From Acidobacteriota bacterium (GTDB lineage Bacteria > Acidobacteriota > Blastocatellia > Pyrinomonadales > Pyrinomonadaceae): a stretch of 64,000 nucleotides of DNA. The position numbers and the translations under genes were made by a program. The stretch covers positions 620,001 through 684,000 of the forward strand of contig JAFDVK010000012.1 of the NCBI GenBank assembly GCA_018269005.1, read 5' to 3'. Each line of letters opens with the position of its first letter. Within the stretch, counting starts at the first letter, position 1. Of this stretch, positions 50,235 to 58,559 are shown piece after piece. Below the pieces are notes generated by a model, which worked only from the letters and a program-made list of their open reading frames with translations, made no database searches and had not been told where the DNA came from.

Positions 50235-50903
50235 ATGGCTGATGCTGCAATCGTATTGGTTTCGGGTGGAATGGATTCGTGTGTGACGGCTGCCATCGCA
50301 CGCGGTGAATATGCCGAGATCGCATTCCTGCATATTTCTTACGGCCAGACTACAGAAGAGAGAGAGAGAAAAGCGTTCAACGACATCGCGGATCATTACC
50401 AGATCGAGAAACGCCTCGATGTCTCGATCGAGTATCTCGCAAAGATCGGCGGCTCATCTTTGACGGATAGAGAAATGATCGTCGGTGAAGCGGATCTCAC
50501 GAAGGCTGCGGTTCCAAATACATACGTTCCATTCCGGAATGGAAATATGCTCTCGATCGCTGCGAGTTGGGCGGAGGTTTTGGGGGCTTCAGCGATCCAT
50601 ATCGGAGCGGTCGCCGAAGATTCGAGCGGCTATCCCGATTGCCGGCCGGAATTTTACGAGGCATTTCAAAAAGCCATCGACGCCGGCACAAAGCCGGAAA
50701 CACGCATCGAGATACGTACACCGATAATTCACCTCTCGAAAGCCGAGATCGTCAAAAAGGGGTTCGAACTCGGCGCTCCGCTTGAGCTTTCGTGGTCGTG
50801 TTATCGCGAAAATGACCTTGCATGCGGCACTTGTGATTCTTGTGCCTTAAGGCTCAGAGGATTCGATGCCGCGGGCATCACCGATCCGATCTCTTACAAG
50901 TGA
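50235..50903 (+). CDS. queC: 7-cyano-7-deazaguanine (preQ0) synthase QueC
   Basis: QueC uses ATP and ammonia to convert 7-carboxy-7-deazaguanine to preQ0. The 222-aa protein shows the PP-loop SGGMDS (10-15), TYVPFRNGNMLSIAASWAE, GAVAEDSSGYPDCRPEFYEAFQKA and the zinc Cys set C189, C197, C200, C203 (SCYRENDLACGTCDSC). With queE it makes the deazaguanine precursor; queD and queF are not in the window. It is convergent with the ABC binding-protein gene, with 4 bp between them. Confidence 0.96.
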   Translation: MADAAIVLVSGGMDSCVTAAIARGEYAEIAFLHISYGQTTEERERKAFNDIADHYQIEKRLDVSIEYLAKIGGSSLTDREMIVGEADLTKAAVPNTYVPFRNGNMLSIAASWAEVLGASAIHIGAVAEDSSGYPDCRPEFYEAFQKAIDAGTKPETRIEIRTPIIHLSKAEIVKKGFELGAPLELSWSCYRENDLACGTCDSCALRLRGFDAAGITDPISYK

Positions 50904-50907
50904 TCTC

Positions 50908-52644
50908 TTATTTGCTCACAAAAAGCTCGTCCGCGTTCCAGAGTGAATAGGGCAGCATCGGGCTCGGAGCGATGTTGCCGACACGCATATTCGCCGCCGA
51001 GACAATGTGACGTGTTACGACAGGGATAACGGGCATTTCGTCATCAACGATCTTCTGTATCTCGTCAAAGAGAGCTTTGCGTTTGTTTGGATCGGATTCG
51101 GCCGCCTGTTCGTCAAAAAGCTTGTCGAGCCGTGCTTCCCATTCGGTCGCGGGTGTTTTCTGCATCGGCTGCCACTGATGCATCGAACCGCTGCTTTCTA
51201 TGAATCCCGCCATCGACGATGGTTCCATATCGCTCGCCGCGAGTCCGAGAAATATCGCATCGTAATCAAAGCTCGTGGTCCAGCGAGCGGTAATGTCTTT
51301 TGATTCGACAGGTGCGACCTGCACCTTTATTCCGAGTTTGGCGAGGTCTTCCTGAATGACCGCGGCCGCGAGATTGCGCGGCTGATTCTCGACGCCGACC
51401 AAAAGCGTGAATTCGACACGGTTGCCTTTGGCGTCATAAAGCTCAGGAGCTTGTTCGGTCCCTTTGGCGGCGAATCCGGCTTCTGCAAGGAGCTGTTTGG
51501 CTCCGGCAAGGTCATAGGTGTCGGCGGAAATCGCCTTGTTGAGCCATGCCTTGTTCCCGGGCGAAACAAAGCTGCCCATCGGCGTAGCGAGACCGCGAAG
51601 GGTCGTCTCAGCTATCGTCTTCTTGTCGATAGCCTTTGAGATCGCCTTTCGGAACTTCACGTCCGAGAACCACGTGTATTTTGGCGAAGATGCAAGGTCA
51701 TTGCCCTTGGCATCCTTCTTGTTGAGATTGAAGAAGATATGATCCGTACTCATTCCCGGGCCGACATCTATCGCCTTTATCGGCGAGCCCGGCTTGCCCA
51801 AGGACGCAAAGTCCGAAGGCCGAATGCGATCAATGATATCGATCTGGTTCTGCTCCAGCTTTGCAAGGGCGGCGTTCGGTTCGGGAACAATGTCAAAACT
51901 GATCTTGTCGAGATAGGGAAGCTGCGTCCCGGAAGCGTCCTTTTTCCAATAATTCGGGTTTCGGGCGAACGTCAGGCGTTCGCCGACCGCGGCAGATTCG
52001 ACGACGAACGGACCGCTTGAGATGACAGACTTCGGATCGGAAGTTAAACCCCACGCCTCGGCGAGCGTTCCGGCATCAAGAGCCGGCTTTAAAACTTTAG
52101 CCGGCAGAACCCCGACATTTATCAGGTAATTTTCAACCGCGGCGACCTTCTGCGGGAAGATGAACTTGAGGTTCATCTTATCGATGACCTTGACCGCGAT
52201 CTGTTTGTTGTCGCCGATGGTCATCGCACTCTTCCACGCGGGTGAATTCGTCTTCTCGTCGTAGATCGCGGCCATCGTAAACGCAACGTCGTCTGCGGTG
52301 ATCTCCGATCCGTCAGAGAATTTTGCTCCGTCGCGAAGCTTTACATCGACCGTGACGCCATCTTCCTCACGCTTCCACGATTCGGCGAGACCGGGCTTGT
52401 AGGTCTGCGTTGCATGATCGAGGTCAACTAATCGACTCGTGAGCATATAAAATGCAGCATCGATCGTGGCCTCATCCTTTGCCATCAGGTAGTTGAATGT
52501 TGTCGGCGCCGTGCTGAGACGATAAACAAGTTCGCCGCCGCGTGCCGGTGCAGCGGATGTTGGCGTCGTATTTGCCGCTGGTGAACCGCACGCAGAGAGA
52601 ATGGAACTTATGGCAACGCAGAGTATGAATAGTTTCGTTTTCAT
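50908..52644 (-). CDS. ABC transporter solute-binding lipoprotein (family 5, oligopeptide type)
   Basis: The 578-aa protein has a lipobox (ILSAC, Cys19) and a Thr/Pro linker, then the SBP_bac_5 fold (GGELVYRLSTAPTTFNYLMAKD, GLAESWKREEDGVTVDVKLRDGAKFSDGSEITADDVAFTM). These proteins capture peptides, but several bind oligosaccharides. It is divergent from a two-permease operon whose third gene is a GH5 enzyme, so a sugar ligand is plausible. The intergenic region 52645-52746 likely holds shared control sites. Confidence 0.88.
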   Translation of the reverse strand: MKTKLFILCVAISSILSACGSPAANTTPTSAAPARGGELVYRLSTAPTTFNYLMAKDEATIDAAFYMLTSRLVDLDHATQTYKPGLAESWKREEDGVTVDVKLRDGAKFSDGSEITADDVAFTMAAIYDEKTNSPAWKSAMTIGDNKQIAVKVIDKMNLKFIFPQKVAAVENYLINVGVLPAKVLKPALDAGTLAEAWGLTSDPKSVISSGPFVVESAAVGERLTFARNPNYWKKDASGTQLPYLDKISFDIVPEPNAALAKLEQNQIDIIDRIRPSDFASLGKPGSPIKAIDVGPGMSTDHIFFNLNKKDAKGNDLASSPKYTWFSDVKFRKAISKAIDKKTIAETTLRGLATPMGSFVSPGNKAWLNKAISADTYDLAGAKQLLAEAGFAAKGTEQAPELYDAKGNRVEFTLLVGVENQPRNLAAAVIQEDLAKLGIKVQVAPVESKDITARWTTSFDYDAIFLGLAASDMEPSSMAGFIESSGSMHQWQPMQKTPATEWEARLDKLFDEQAAESDPNKRKALFDEIQKIVDDEMPVIPVVTRHIVSAANMRVGNIAPSPMLPYSLWNADELFVSK

Positions 52645-52746
52645 TTAATTTCTATTCGCGATCCAACGGGTGAGAAGCTCGACAACATTATACTCGATAC
52701 TTTGAAAAACGAACGGTAATAGTTGAGAATTATCGGCGGGCAGTTC

Positions 52747-53652
52747 GTGCTACAGTTTTTTATACGCAAGATCGTTCAGGGAATTCTGCTTCTGCTGATC
52801 ACATCGGCGGCCGCATTTTTCCTGCTGTCTTCTGCCGGCAGCGATGCATTCACCTCGCTTCGCGAAAATCCGCAGGTCTCGGCCGCCGCGATCGAGAAAC
52901 TTAGGGCGTCCTACGGGCTCGATCGGCCAGTGATCGAACGCTACGGCTCGTGGCTCGCATCGGCCGCACGAGCCGATCTTGGAGACTCATTTTATTACCA
53001 GGTCCCGGTTGCCCAACTTGTCCTTGCGAGGTTTTGGTCAACGGCCATTCTAGCCTTTGCTGCGATCGGGATCGCGTGTTTGATCGCCTTAACCCTTTCT
53101 TTTTTGAACGTCCGTTCGCGCAGCCGGCCTCTTTCCGCATTTACGGACGGCATCGTTCTAGTTTTTTCCTCGGCGCCGCGCATCGTTATTTCACTTTTCG
53201 CATTGGCGATCCTCGTCTCCGGGGCGGTCACTTCCGTGTTTTGGCTCTCCGCGATTTCGCTGACGGTTCCGCTAGCCGCCTTGCTTTTGGCGCAGTTCAA
53301 CCAGAGCCTGCAGGATGCGATGCTCGAAGATTTCGTCCGCACTGCGAGAGCGAAAGGACTGAGCGAGACAACGATCATCCTACGGCATGCATTTCGTGCG
53401 GCGATCAATCCGGCGCTCACGCTTTTCGGGCTTTCTCTCGGCGCATTGCTTGGCGGTTCGGTGATCGTCGAGACGGTTATAGGACGGCCCGGCATCGGAT
53501 CGTTGACCGTAACCGCCGTGCGAAACCGCGACATTCCGCTCTTGATGGGCGTGATGATCGTCGTGAGCGTGGCGGTTTGGGCGGGGAACACGCTTGCGGA
53601 GGTATTGCAGTTCGTTAACGACAAACGCCTAAAGGCTCAGGATGGCGAATGA
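52747..53652 (+). CDS. ABC transporter permease (DppB/OppB-like)
   Basis: GTG 52747 gives the usual DppB start (MLQFFIRKIVQGILLLLITS); a TTG at 52723 would add eight residues. From there it is ~301 aa with six membrane helices, the extracellular loop with YGLDRPVIERYGSWLASAARADLGDSF, and the EAA motif region ARAKGLSETTIILRHAFRAAINP for ATPase contact. Its stop overlaps the next permease gene by 4 bp (ATGA). Confidence 0.88.
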   Translation: MLQFFIRKIVQGILLLLITSAAAFFLLSSAGSDAFTSLRENPQVSAAAIEKLRASYGLDRPVIERYGSWLASAARADLGDSFYYQVPVAQLVLARFWSTAILAFAAIGIACLIALTLSFLNVRSRSRPLSAFTDGIVLVFSSAPRIVISLFALAILVSGAVTSVFWLSAISLTVPLAALLLAQFNQSLQDAMLEDFVRTARAKGLSETTIILRHAFRAAINPALTLFGLSLGALLGGSVIVETVIGRPGIGSLTVTAVRNRDIPLLMGVMIVVSVAVWAGNTLAEVLQFVNDKRLKAQDGE

Positions 53653-54707
53653 GCGATAGCGGCGGCAAAAATCGGATCCCGATCGCGGCAAAGGCCGGCA
53701 TTCTTCTCCTTGCGGGTTTTGTTCTCATTGCGATCTTTGCCGACTTTCTTGCGCCGTACGACCATACTTCGCAGTCTCGAAGCCTGCCTAATGCTCCGAT
53801 CTCGACCGTTTCATTTGCGGATGATAGCGGTAGTTTCTCGTTGGTACCGCGCGTCTTTGAGCCGAAGATGACCGACGCATTGCTGCAGTCCTACACGCAC
53901 GATCCGTCAAGGTCGGCGAAGGTCGAGCTTTTCGCAAAAGGGTACAGTTATCGCTTGCTCGGTGTCATTCCGCTTGACCGACATCTGTTCGGGACCGACA
54001 GCGACGAGATCGGCCTGCATCTATTGGGCACTGATGCACTTGGACGCGACCGGCTATCGCGACTGCTGATCGCGATACGATTTTCGCTGATCGTGTGTAC
54101 GATCGGTGCCGCCTTTGCGAGTATTGTCGGCATCGCACTCGGCCTCGTCGGCGGATATGCGGGAAAGATAATTGATACCGTGATCTCAGGCGTGGCTGAC
54201 GCGGTCATCTCTCTTCCGTCGATGATCGTCATCCTTGCGGCACGCGTCGCATTTCCGCTCGAGCTGCCGCCGCTGACGGCCGCACTTCTGCTTGTCGGAC
54301 TTTTTACGGTCACCGGATGGGCCGAGATGACGCGGCTGACGCGCGGCCTCGTGAAACGCACGCGAACGCTCGATTACATAACCGCCGCACGCATTTCCGG
54401 CGTGAGCGGCAGCCGCATTCTTGTCCGTCATATACTGCCGAATATCGCGCGTCCACTGCTGACTCAGGCGACGCTCATTCTACCGGCGTTCCTTCTCGCC
54501 GAGGCGACCCTTTCATTCTTAGGCGTTGGGCTGCAGGAACCGGAACCGAGCCTCGGGAATATGCTTGCGGCGGCGAACGACCTTACGCAACTGCGAGAAC
54601 ACGCGTTCGTTCTGCTTTCGCCGGCGATCGTGATCGCGTTGTTCGTCCTCGCGGTTCGCCTTATCAACACAGGATTTACCTCAAATGAAGATCGCAAGAA
54701 TTTTTAG
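53649..54707 (+). CDS. ABC transporter permease (DppC/OppC-like)
   Basis: The 352-aa protein has an N-terminal helix, an enlarged extracytoplasmic segment (about 40-125) with two GTD motifs (HLFGTDSDEIGLHLLGTDALGRDRLSR), five more helices and an EAA loop (AARISGVSGSRILVRHILPNI). It is translationally coupled to the DppB-like gene. Its own end overlaps the GH5 gene by 23 bp, coupling transport to the glycosidase. ATPase genes are not present here. Confidence 0.88.
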   Translation: MSDSGGKNRIPIAAKAGILLLAGFVLIAIFADFLAPYDHTSQSRSLPNAPISTVSFADDSGSFSLVPRVFEPKMTDALLQSYTHDPSRSAKVELFAKGYSYRLLGVIPLDRHLFGTDSDEIGLHLLGTDALGRDRLSRLLIAIRFSLIVCTIGAAFASIVGIALGLVGGYAGKIIDTVISGVADAVISLPSMIVILAARVAFPLELPPLTAALLLVGLFTVTGWAEMTRLTRGLVKRTRTLDYITAARISGVSGSRILVRHILPNIARPLLTQATLILPAFLLAEATLSFLGVGLQEPEPSLGNMLAAANDLTQLREHAFVLLSPAIVIALFVLAVRLINTGFTSNEDRKNF

Positions 54708-55980
54708 CTGCATCGCAATTCTTCTGGCCGCAGCGAGCATTGGCGTCGCGCGCACGGGATTTGTCGAGGTGCGTGGTGAAAGATTTTACGTCGGAGACGA
54801 ACCATATTTTTTTGTGGGTGCGAACTACTGGTACGGTTCGCTTCTTGGCCGCGAAAAGGACGAACACCGCGGGGCCGCCCGTCTTCGCAGCGAGCTGGAT
54901 ATGCTCAAGCGTTTGGGCATCACCAACCTCCGCGTTCTCGCCGGTGCCGAAGGTGAAGGAATGCTCAACGGCATCACTCGCGTTGGCCCGTCGCTGCAGC
55001 CCGAAAAGGGAAAGTTCGACGAAGATGCTCTAAAGGGTCTCGATCTGCTGCTGGCGGAGATGCGTAAACGCGATATGCGGGCGGTCATCTACCTGAGCAA
55101 CAATTGGGAATGGAGCGGCGGCTTTCAGCAGTATCTGCTTTGGGAAAAACGCATCGACCCAACCCTCACGACACGAAAACCTAGCTGGGACGAACTTCGC
55201 GATACGGTCAAGGAATTCTATTCGTGTAGCCGGTGCATTGCCGCCTATCAAACGCAGGCAGCGAAGGTCATTTCGCGGCGCAACAGCGTCAACAAGATCG
55301 AGTATGCAAAAGACCCGACGATAATGGCTTGGGAGATCGCGAACGAGCCTCGCCCGATGCGGCCCGCCGCGAACGAAGTTTACGCCAAATTCCTAAAGGA
55401 TACAGCCGCTTTGATCCGCACGCTCGACCCGAAGCATCTTATTACGATCGGCCACGAAGGCCATATCGGGACCGAGAGCATCGAGCTTTTCAAGAAGGTC
55501 CATTCCGACAAGAACATCGACTACCTCACGATCCACATCTGGCCGAAGAATTGGGGCTGGCTCGCTGACGGCGATCTCGAAAAGGCCCTTGCCAATGCCG
55601 AGAGCGAGACGCAGAAGTACGTCGATGCGAACCTAGCTGTCGCGCACGATCTCAAGAAACCGCTTGTGATCGAGGAATTCGGCTTTCCGCGTGACGGCCG
55701 GAGTTTTGCGCTCGATTCAACGACCAGCTTGCGTGACAAGTATTTCTCACTCATCCTTTCCAAGCTCGGCAAGACTCGGACTGGAACGGTCGCGGGTGTG
55801 AATTTCTGGGCATTCGCAGGCCGCGGCCGGGCCGCGCATTCCGACTATATCTGGAAGCCCGGCGACGACTACACAGGTGACCCGCCGATGGAAGAGCAGG
55901 GGCTGAACTCCGTCTTCGATACCGATAGATCGACGCTCTCACTGCTGAAGAAAGCCGCTCGGAGAGCGAAGAGCCTTTAG
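54685..55980 (+). CDS. Exported GH5-family glycosidase (mannanase-like)
   Basis: The 431-aa protein has a signal peptide (MKIARIFSCIAILLAAASIGVA) and a single TIM-barrel domain. E221 (WEIANEP) is the likely acid/base and E331 (VIEEFGFP) the likely nucleophile. FYVGDEPYFFVGANYWYG, KRLGITNLRVLAG and an IHIWPKNWGW loop are as in GH5 subfamily 7 endo-beta-mannanases. It would hydrolyse beta-mannan or a related polysaccharide outside the cytoplasm. It is the third gene of an ABC permease operon. Substrate is inferred. Confidence 0.82.
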   Translation: MKIARIFSCIAILLAAASIGVARTGFVEVRGERFYVGDEPYFFVGANYWYGSLLGREKDEHRGAARLRSELDMLKRLGITNLRVLAGAEGEGMLNGITRVGPSLQPEKGKFDEDALKGLDLLLAEMRKRDMRAVIYLSNNWEWSGGFQQYLLWEKRIDPTLTTRKPSWDELRDTVKEFYSCSRCIAAYQTQAAKVISRRNSVNKIEYAKDPTIMAWEIANEPRPMRPAANEVYAKFLKDTAALIRTLDPKHLITIGHEGHIGTESIELFKKVHSDKNIDYLTIHIWPKNWGWLADGDLEKALANAESETQKYVDANLAVAHDLKKPLVIEEFGFPRDGRSFALDSTTSLRDKYFSLILSKLGKTRTGTVAGVNFWAFAGRGRAAHSDYIWKPGDDYTGDPPMEEQGLNSVFDTDRSTLSLLKKAARRAKSL

Positions 55981-57059
55981 AGGTCGATCGCTCTGCCCGA
56001 GACGTTCGATTCGTGAGCGGCATCGATCACGCGCTGCACCGCGAGGCCGTCCTCGAAAGTTGCCGCATACTCGATCTCCGATCTTCCCTCGCGGATCGCT
56101 TCGACCAGTTTCGGAGCGAAACTCACGAATCCGCGTGCAAACCCCGTATCCGCAATGCCCTCGATCGTCTCACCCGGATCTGTGTCGACCATCTGCCAGC
56201 GTTTCTCGCCCCGAGGTGCGATCGAGACGCCGCCGATCGCGTCGATCTTCATCGAGCCCTCTGAACCATGGAGTTCGAGGATGTTCTTGTAACTCGGGCC
56301 TTCGGTCATCGAAAGCGAAACAACGCCCGTGGTGTCGGCCGTAAGATCAGAATCCGCAAAACGCAGGATCATGTTCACTTCGTCATCAGAGGTCACTTCG
56401 CGGCTTTCGCCATCCTTGTCAACACGCGTCTTTATTTGGGCCTCCAGTTGACAGAAGACGCGGGAGATCGTCGTTCCTAACAGCCAGTTGAACGAATCGA
56501 TCACATGTGTGCCGATCGCACCGAGTGCTCCGCCGCCGGAATTGATATCAGACCACCAATTCCACGCGACATTTGGATCGCCTCTGTGCGGGGCACGAAA
56601 GAATGCTTTGACGTGCCGGATCGTGCCGATCCGTCCTTCACGAAGCATCGCGAACGCCTTCTGGCGACCGTCCTGAAAACGAAGTTCGTGGTCGATCAGA
56701 GCGAGTACGTTCTTACCGCGCGCAGCAGCACACATCGCTTCGGCTTCGGCAACATTCATCGCCATCGGCTTTTCGCAAAGCACGTGCTTGTCGTTCGCGA
56801 GGGCAGCAAGCGTCATCTCTTTATGGTGAATGGGCGGCGTCGTGATGCAGACTAGATCGACGTCCGGGTGAGCTGCCGTTTCGCGCCAATCCGCCGTAAA
56901 ATGTGCGGCGCCGCTTGCCTCGGCGGTCGTTTTGGCATTCTCAAGCGAGTGGCTTGCGACCGACGCGATGAACGCTCCCTCAATCTTCTGAAATGCCGGT
57001 ATTTGCGTCGTGCGCGCAAATCCGGTTCCGATGATGCCGATACCGACCCTTTTTGTCAT
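55977..57059 (-). CDS. Gfo/Idh/MocA-family dehydrogenase
   Basis: The 360-aa protein has an N-terminal NAD(P)-binding fold (GIGIIGTGFARTTQIPAFQ) and the family motif HVLCEKPMAMNVAEAEAM, with CEKP carrying the catalytic Lys. DINSGGGALGAIGTHVIDSFNWLLG is the second catalytic His region. Members oxidise sugars, inositols or pseudo-glycosides. It is convergent with the GH5 gene (4-bp stop overlap). A role on products of the GH5 enzyme is only suggested by proximity. Confidence 0.9.
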   Translation of the reverse strand: MTKRVGIGIIGTGFARTTQIPAFQKIEGAFIASVASHSLENAKTTAEASGAAHFTADWRETAAHPDVDLVCITTPPIHHKEMTLAALANDKHVLCEKPMAMNVAEAEAMCAAARGKNVLALIDHELRFQDGRQKAFAMLREGRIGTIRHVKAFFRAPHRGDPNVAWNWWSDINSGGGALGAIGTHVIDSFNWLLGTTISRVFCQLEAQIKTRVDKDGESREVTSDDEVNMILRFADSDLTADTTGVVSLSMTEGPSYKNILELHGSEGSMKIDAIGGVSIAPRGEKRWQMVDTDPGETIEGIADTGFARGFVSFAPKLVEAIREGRSEIEYAATFEDGLAVQRVIDAAHESNVSGRAIDL

Positions 57060-57100
57060 CCTCTCATTTAATCACATTCGCCTTTCCGCATTCGCTCTTT

Positions 57101-57278
57101 CGGGCGCGTTTTCGATCACACACCCTTCTTGGGCTTGCCCCATAGCAGTGCGGTCGGGCGCATTTTTCGATCACACACCCTTCTTGGGCTTGCCCCATAG
57201 CAGTGCGGTCGGGCGCGTGTCTAGATCTAATACTTCTCTGGGCTTGCCCCATAGCAGTGCGGTCGGGCTTGCCCGACC
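57101..57278. repeat. REP-like array upstream of the RAYT gene
   Basis: Three direct units of 54-55 bp lie at 57101-57154, 57155-57209 and 57210-57263. Each ends in a GGGCTTGCCCCATAGCAGTG stretch followed by CGGT. A GGTCGGGC-TT-GCCCGACC stem (57261-57278) follows. The array fills the region in front of the divergent Gfo/Idh/MocA gene and the RAYT gene. Confidence 0.85.
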
Positions 57279-57324
57279 GGTTGGCATCCTTCAAAATAAT
57301 TGGAGGCGGCTTGGCCGCCGACAA

Positions 57325-57867
57325 ATGTTTCGAATCTCAAAAGATAATCCCGCATTCTACTTAACAGCAGTTACCAAAGAACGGCTCCCGATCTTTAGGA
57401 CGGAAGCTCTCGCCCAGGTTGCTTGCGATGCGTTGCTGGAAGCTCGAAGATCGGGCAAGTTCCTCGCCTTCGCGTTTGTTTTGATGCCGGATCATTTTCA
57501 TCTTGTGACGGACAGCAAGGTTGAGTCCAAGGAGGTGCTGCGGTTTACGAAAGGCATCTGTGGACGGCGAGTGATAGATCATTTGAGAGAGAACGGCCAC
57601 GAGGATTCGCTAGGTAAGCTTCGAGTCGATCGGCAAACCGACGGTTCTGACTTCGTGGTTTGGCAGCGGCATTCGAATGTTCGCTTGCTTTGGAACGAAC
57701 AGATGCTTTGGCAGCGGATCCAGTACACGCATTTGAATCCGGTTCGGGCAGGCCTCGTTCACCATCCGAATGAATGGCACTGGTCCACCGCCCGTATTTG
57801 GCACGGAAGGCCGTTGGAGAATGAACCGTTCGAGGTTGACCGTTCAAAGATCGAATGGCATCGGTAA
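57325..57867 (+). CDS. REP-associated tyrosine transposase (RAYT, Y1/HUH family)
   Basis: From ATG 57325 the protein is 180 aa; the longer frame from 57010 runs through the repeats and is rejected. It has the HUH motif H57-F-H59 (LMPDHFHLV) and the catalytic Tyr134 region WQRIQYTHLNPVRAGLV with the N-terminal FYLTAVTKERLPIF. RAYTs cut and rejoin REP hairpin DNA and are domesticated IS200/IS605-like relatives. REP-like arrays lie on both sides in opposed orientation. Confidence 0.9.
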   Translation: MFRISKDNPAFYLTAVTKERLPIFRTEALAQVACDALLEARRSGKFLAFAFVLMPDHFHLVTDSKVESKEVLRFTKGICGRRVIDHLRENGHEDSLGKLRVDRQTDGSDFVVWQRHSNVRLLWNEQMLWQRIQYTHLNPVRAGLVHHPNEWHWSTARIWHGRPLENEPFEVDRSKIEWHR

Positions 57868-57920
57868 TGTATCCGATTGTCGCCTGCTTCGCAGACTCCG
57901 GACATTTTTTAGGTCGGCTA

Positions 57921-58033
57921 CGGTCGGGCAAGCCCGACCGCACTGCCAAAGGGCGAGCCCAAGAAAGGTTTGTGATCGAAAACGCGCCCGACCGTGCGGA
58001 GCCAAAGGGGCAAGCTCAGGGGTCGATCTCAAG
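57921..58033. repeat. Inverted REP-like copies downstream of the RAYT gene
   Basis: A perfect CGGTCGGGC-AA-GCCCGACCG palindrome (57921-57940) is followed by two units inverted relative to the upstream array: a full one (57937-57990) and a degenerate one (57991-58033). Upstream and downstream copies therefore face each other across the RAYT gene. Confidence 0.8.
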
Positions 58034-58061
58034 TTGTAAAGTAAGGGGCTTTCGAGACGGG

Positions 58062-58529
58062 TCAATCGGTATTTGCTTTTACAGCACGTGCTTGCGGTGA
58101 TTTTCGGCGGCTGCCGAAGCGGACGAAGTTCTCGTAAGCCTCGCGAGCGTTGTCGCTCATCGAGACGATCTTGGCGCCGATCAAATACCGATCGACCGAG
58201 AGGTGTATTTCGCTTTTCTCGTAGCGACAGCCTAGGACCTTCATTTCGATACGGCCGCCGGGAAGGTCGATCTCGACGTTGAGCGTGAGTTCGTGGCCGA
58301 CAAAATATTTTTCCTGGATGCGGATGGCGGGCGTAAGGAATGCGATGCCGGTACGGCTTAGATCGACGGTCTCGCCGGCAACTGCCGCATTGCGTGCGAG
58401 GTCGCGGCTCCGCTGATCATCGACGCGAGGCTCGAACCAAACCCGCATCGGCGCAGCGTAGGCACGACGCGGAGAAACCAATCTTTCCGAAAGGGAGCGG
58501 CTAAACTTATTGATGATCTTGCGAATCAT
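58062..58529 (-). CDS. PilZ-domain-like protein
   Basis: The start at ATG 58529 is preferred; a GTG at 58541 would add four residues but overlaps the GGAG site. The 155-aa protein has a basic N-terminus with RRAYAAPMRVWFEPR (RxxxR-like) and GETVDLSRTGIAFLTP (DxSxxG), the two halves of the c-di-GMP-binding PilZ signature. The first motif is imperfect, so ligand binding is uncertain. The 18-bp gap to the upstream lipoprotein gene suggests co-transcription. Confidence 0.75.
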   Translation of the reverse strand: MIRKIINKFSRSLSERLVSPRRAYAAPMRVWFEPRVDDQRSRDLARNAAVAGETVDLSRTGIAFLTPAIRIQEKYFVGHELTLNVEIDLPGGRIEMKVLGCRYEKSEIHLSVDRYLIGAKIVSMSDNAREAYENFVRFGSRRKSPQARAVKANTD

Positions 58530-58559
58530 AGCGTCAAACACTCCGCGAGGCTTTGCCTC

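Noticed and set aside
57101..57263. Possible CRISPR array from the 54-55-bp units
   Set aside because: Units are contiguous direct repeats without spacers and are linked to a RAYT gene, so REP-like elements explain them.
57010..57324. Upstream extension of the RAYT reading frame by ~105 codons
   Set aside because: The extension is translated from the REP array itself (repeated motif CPIAVRSG/LPHSSAVG), and the conserved RAYT N-terminus begins at ATG 57325.
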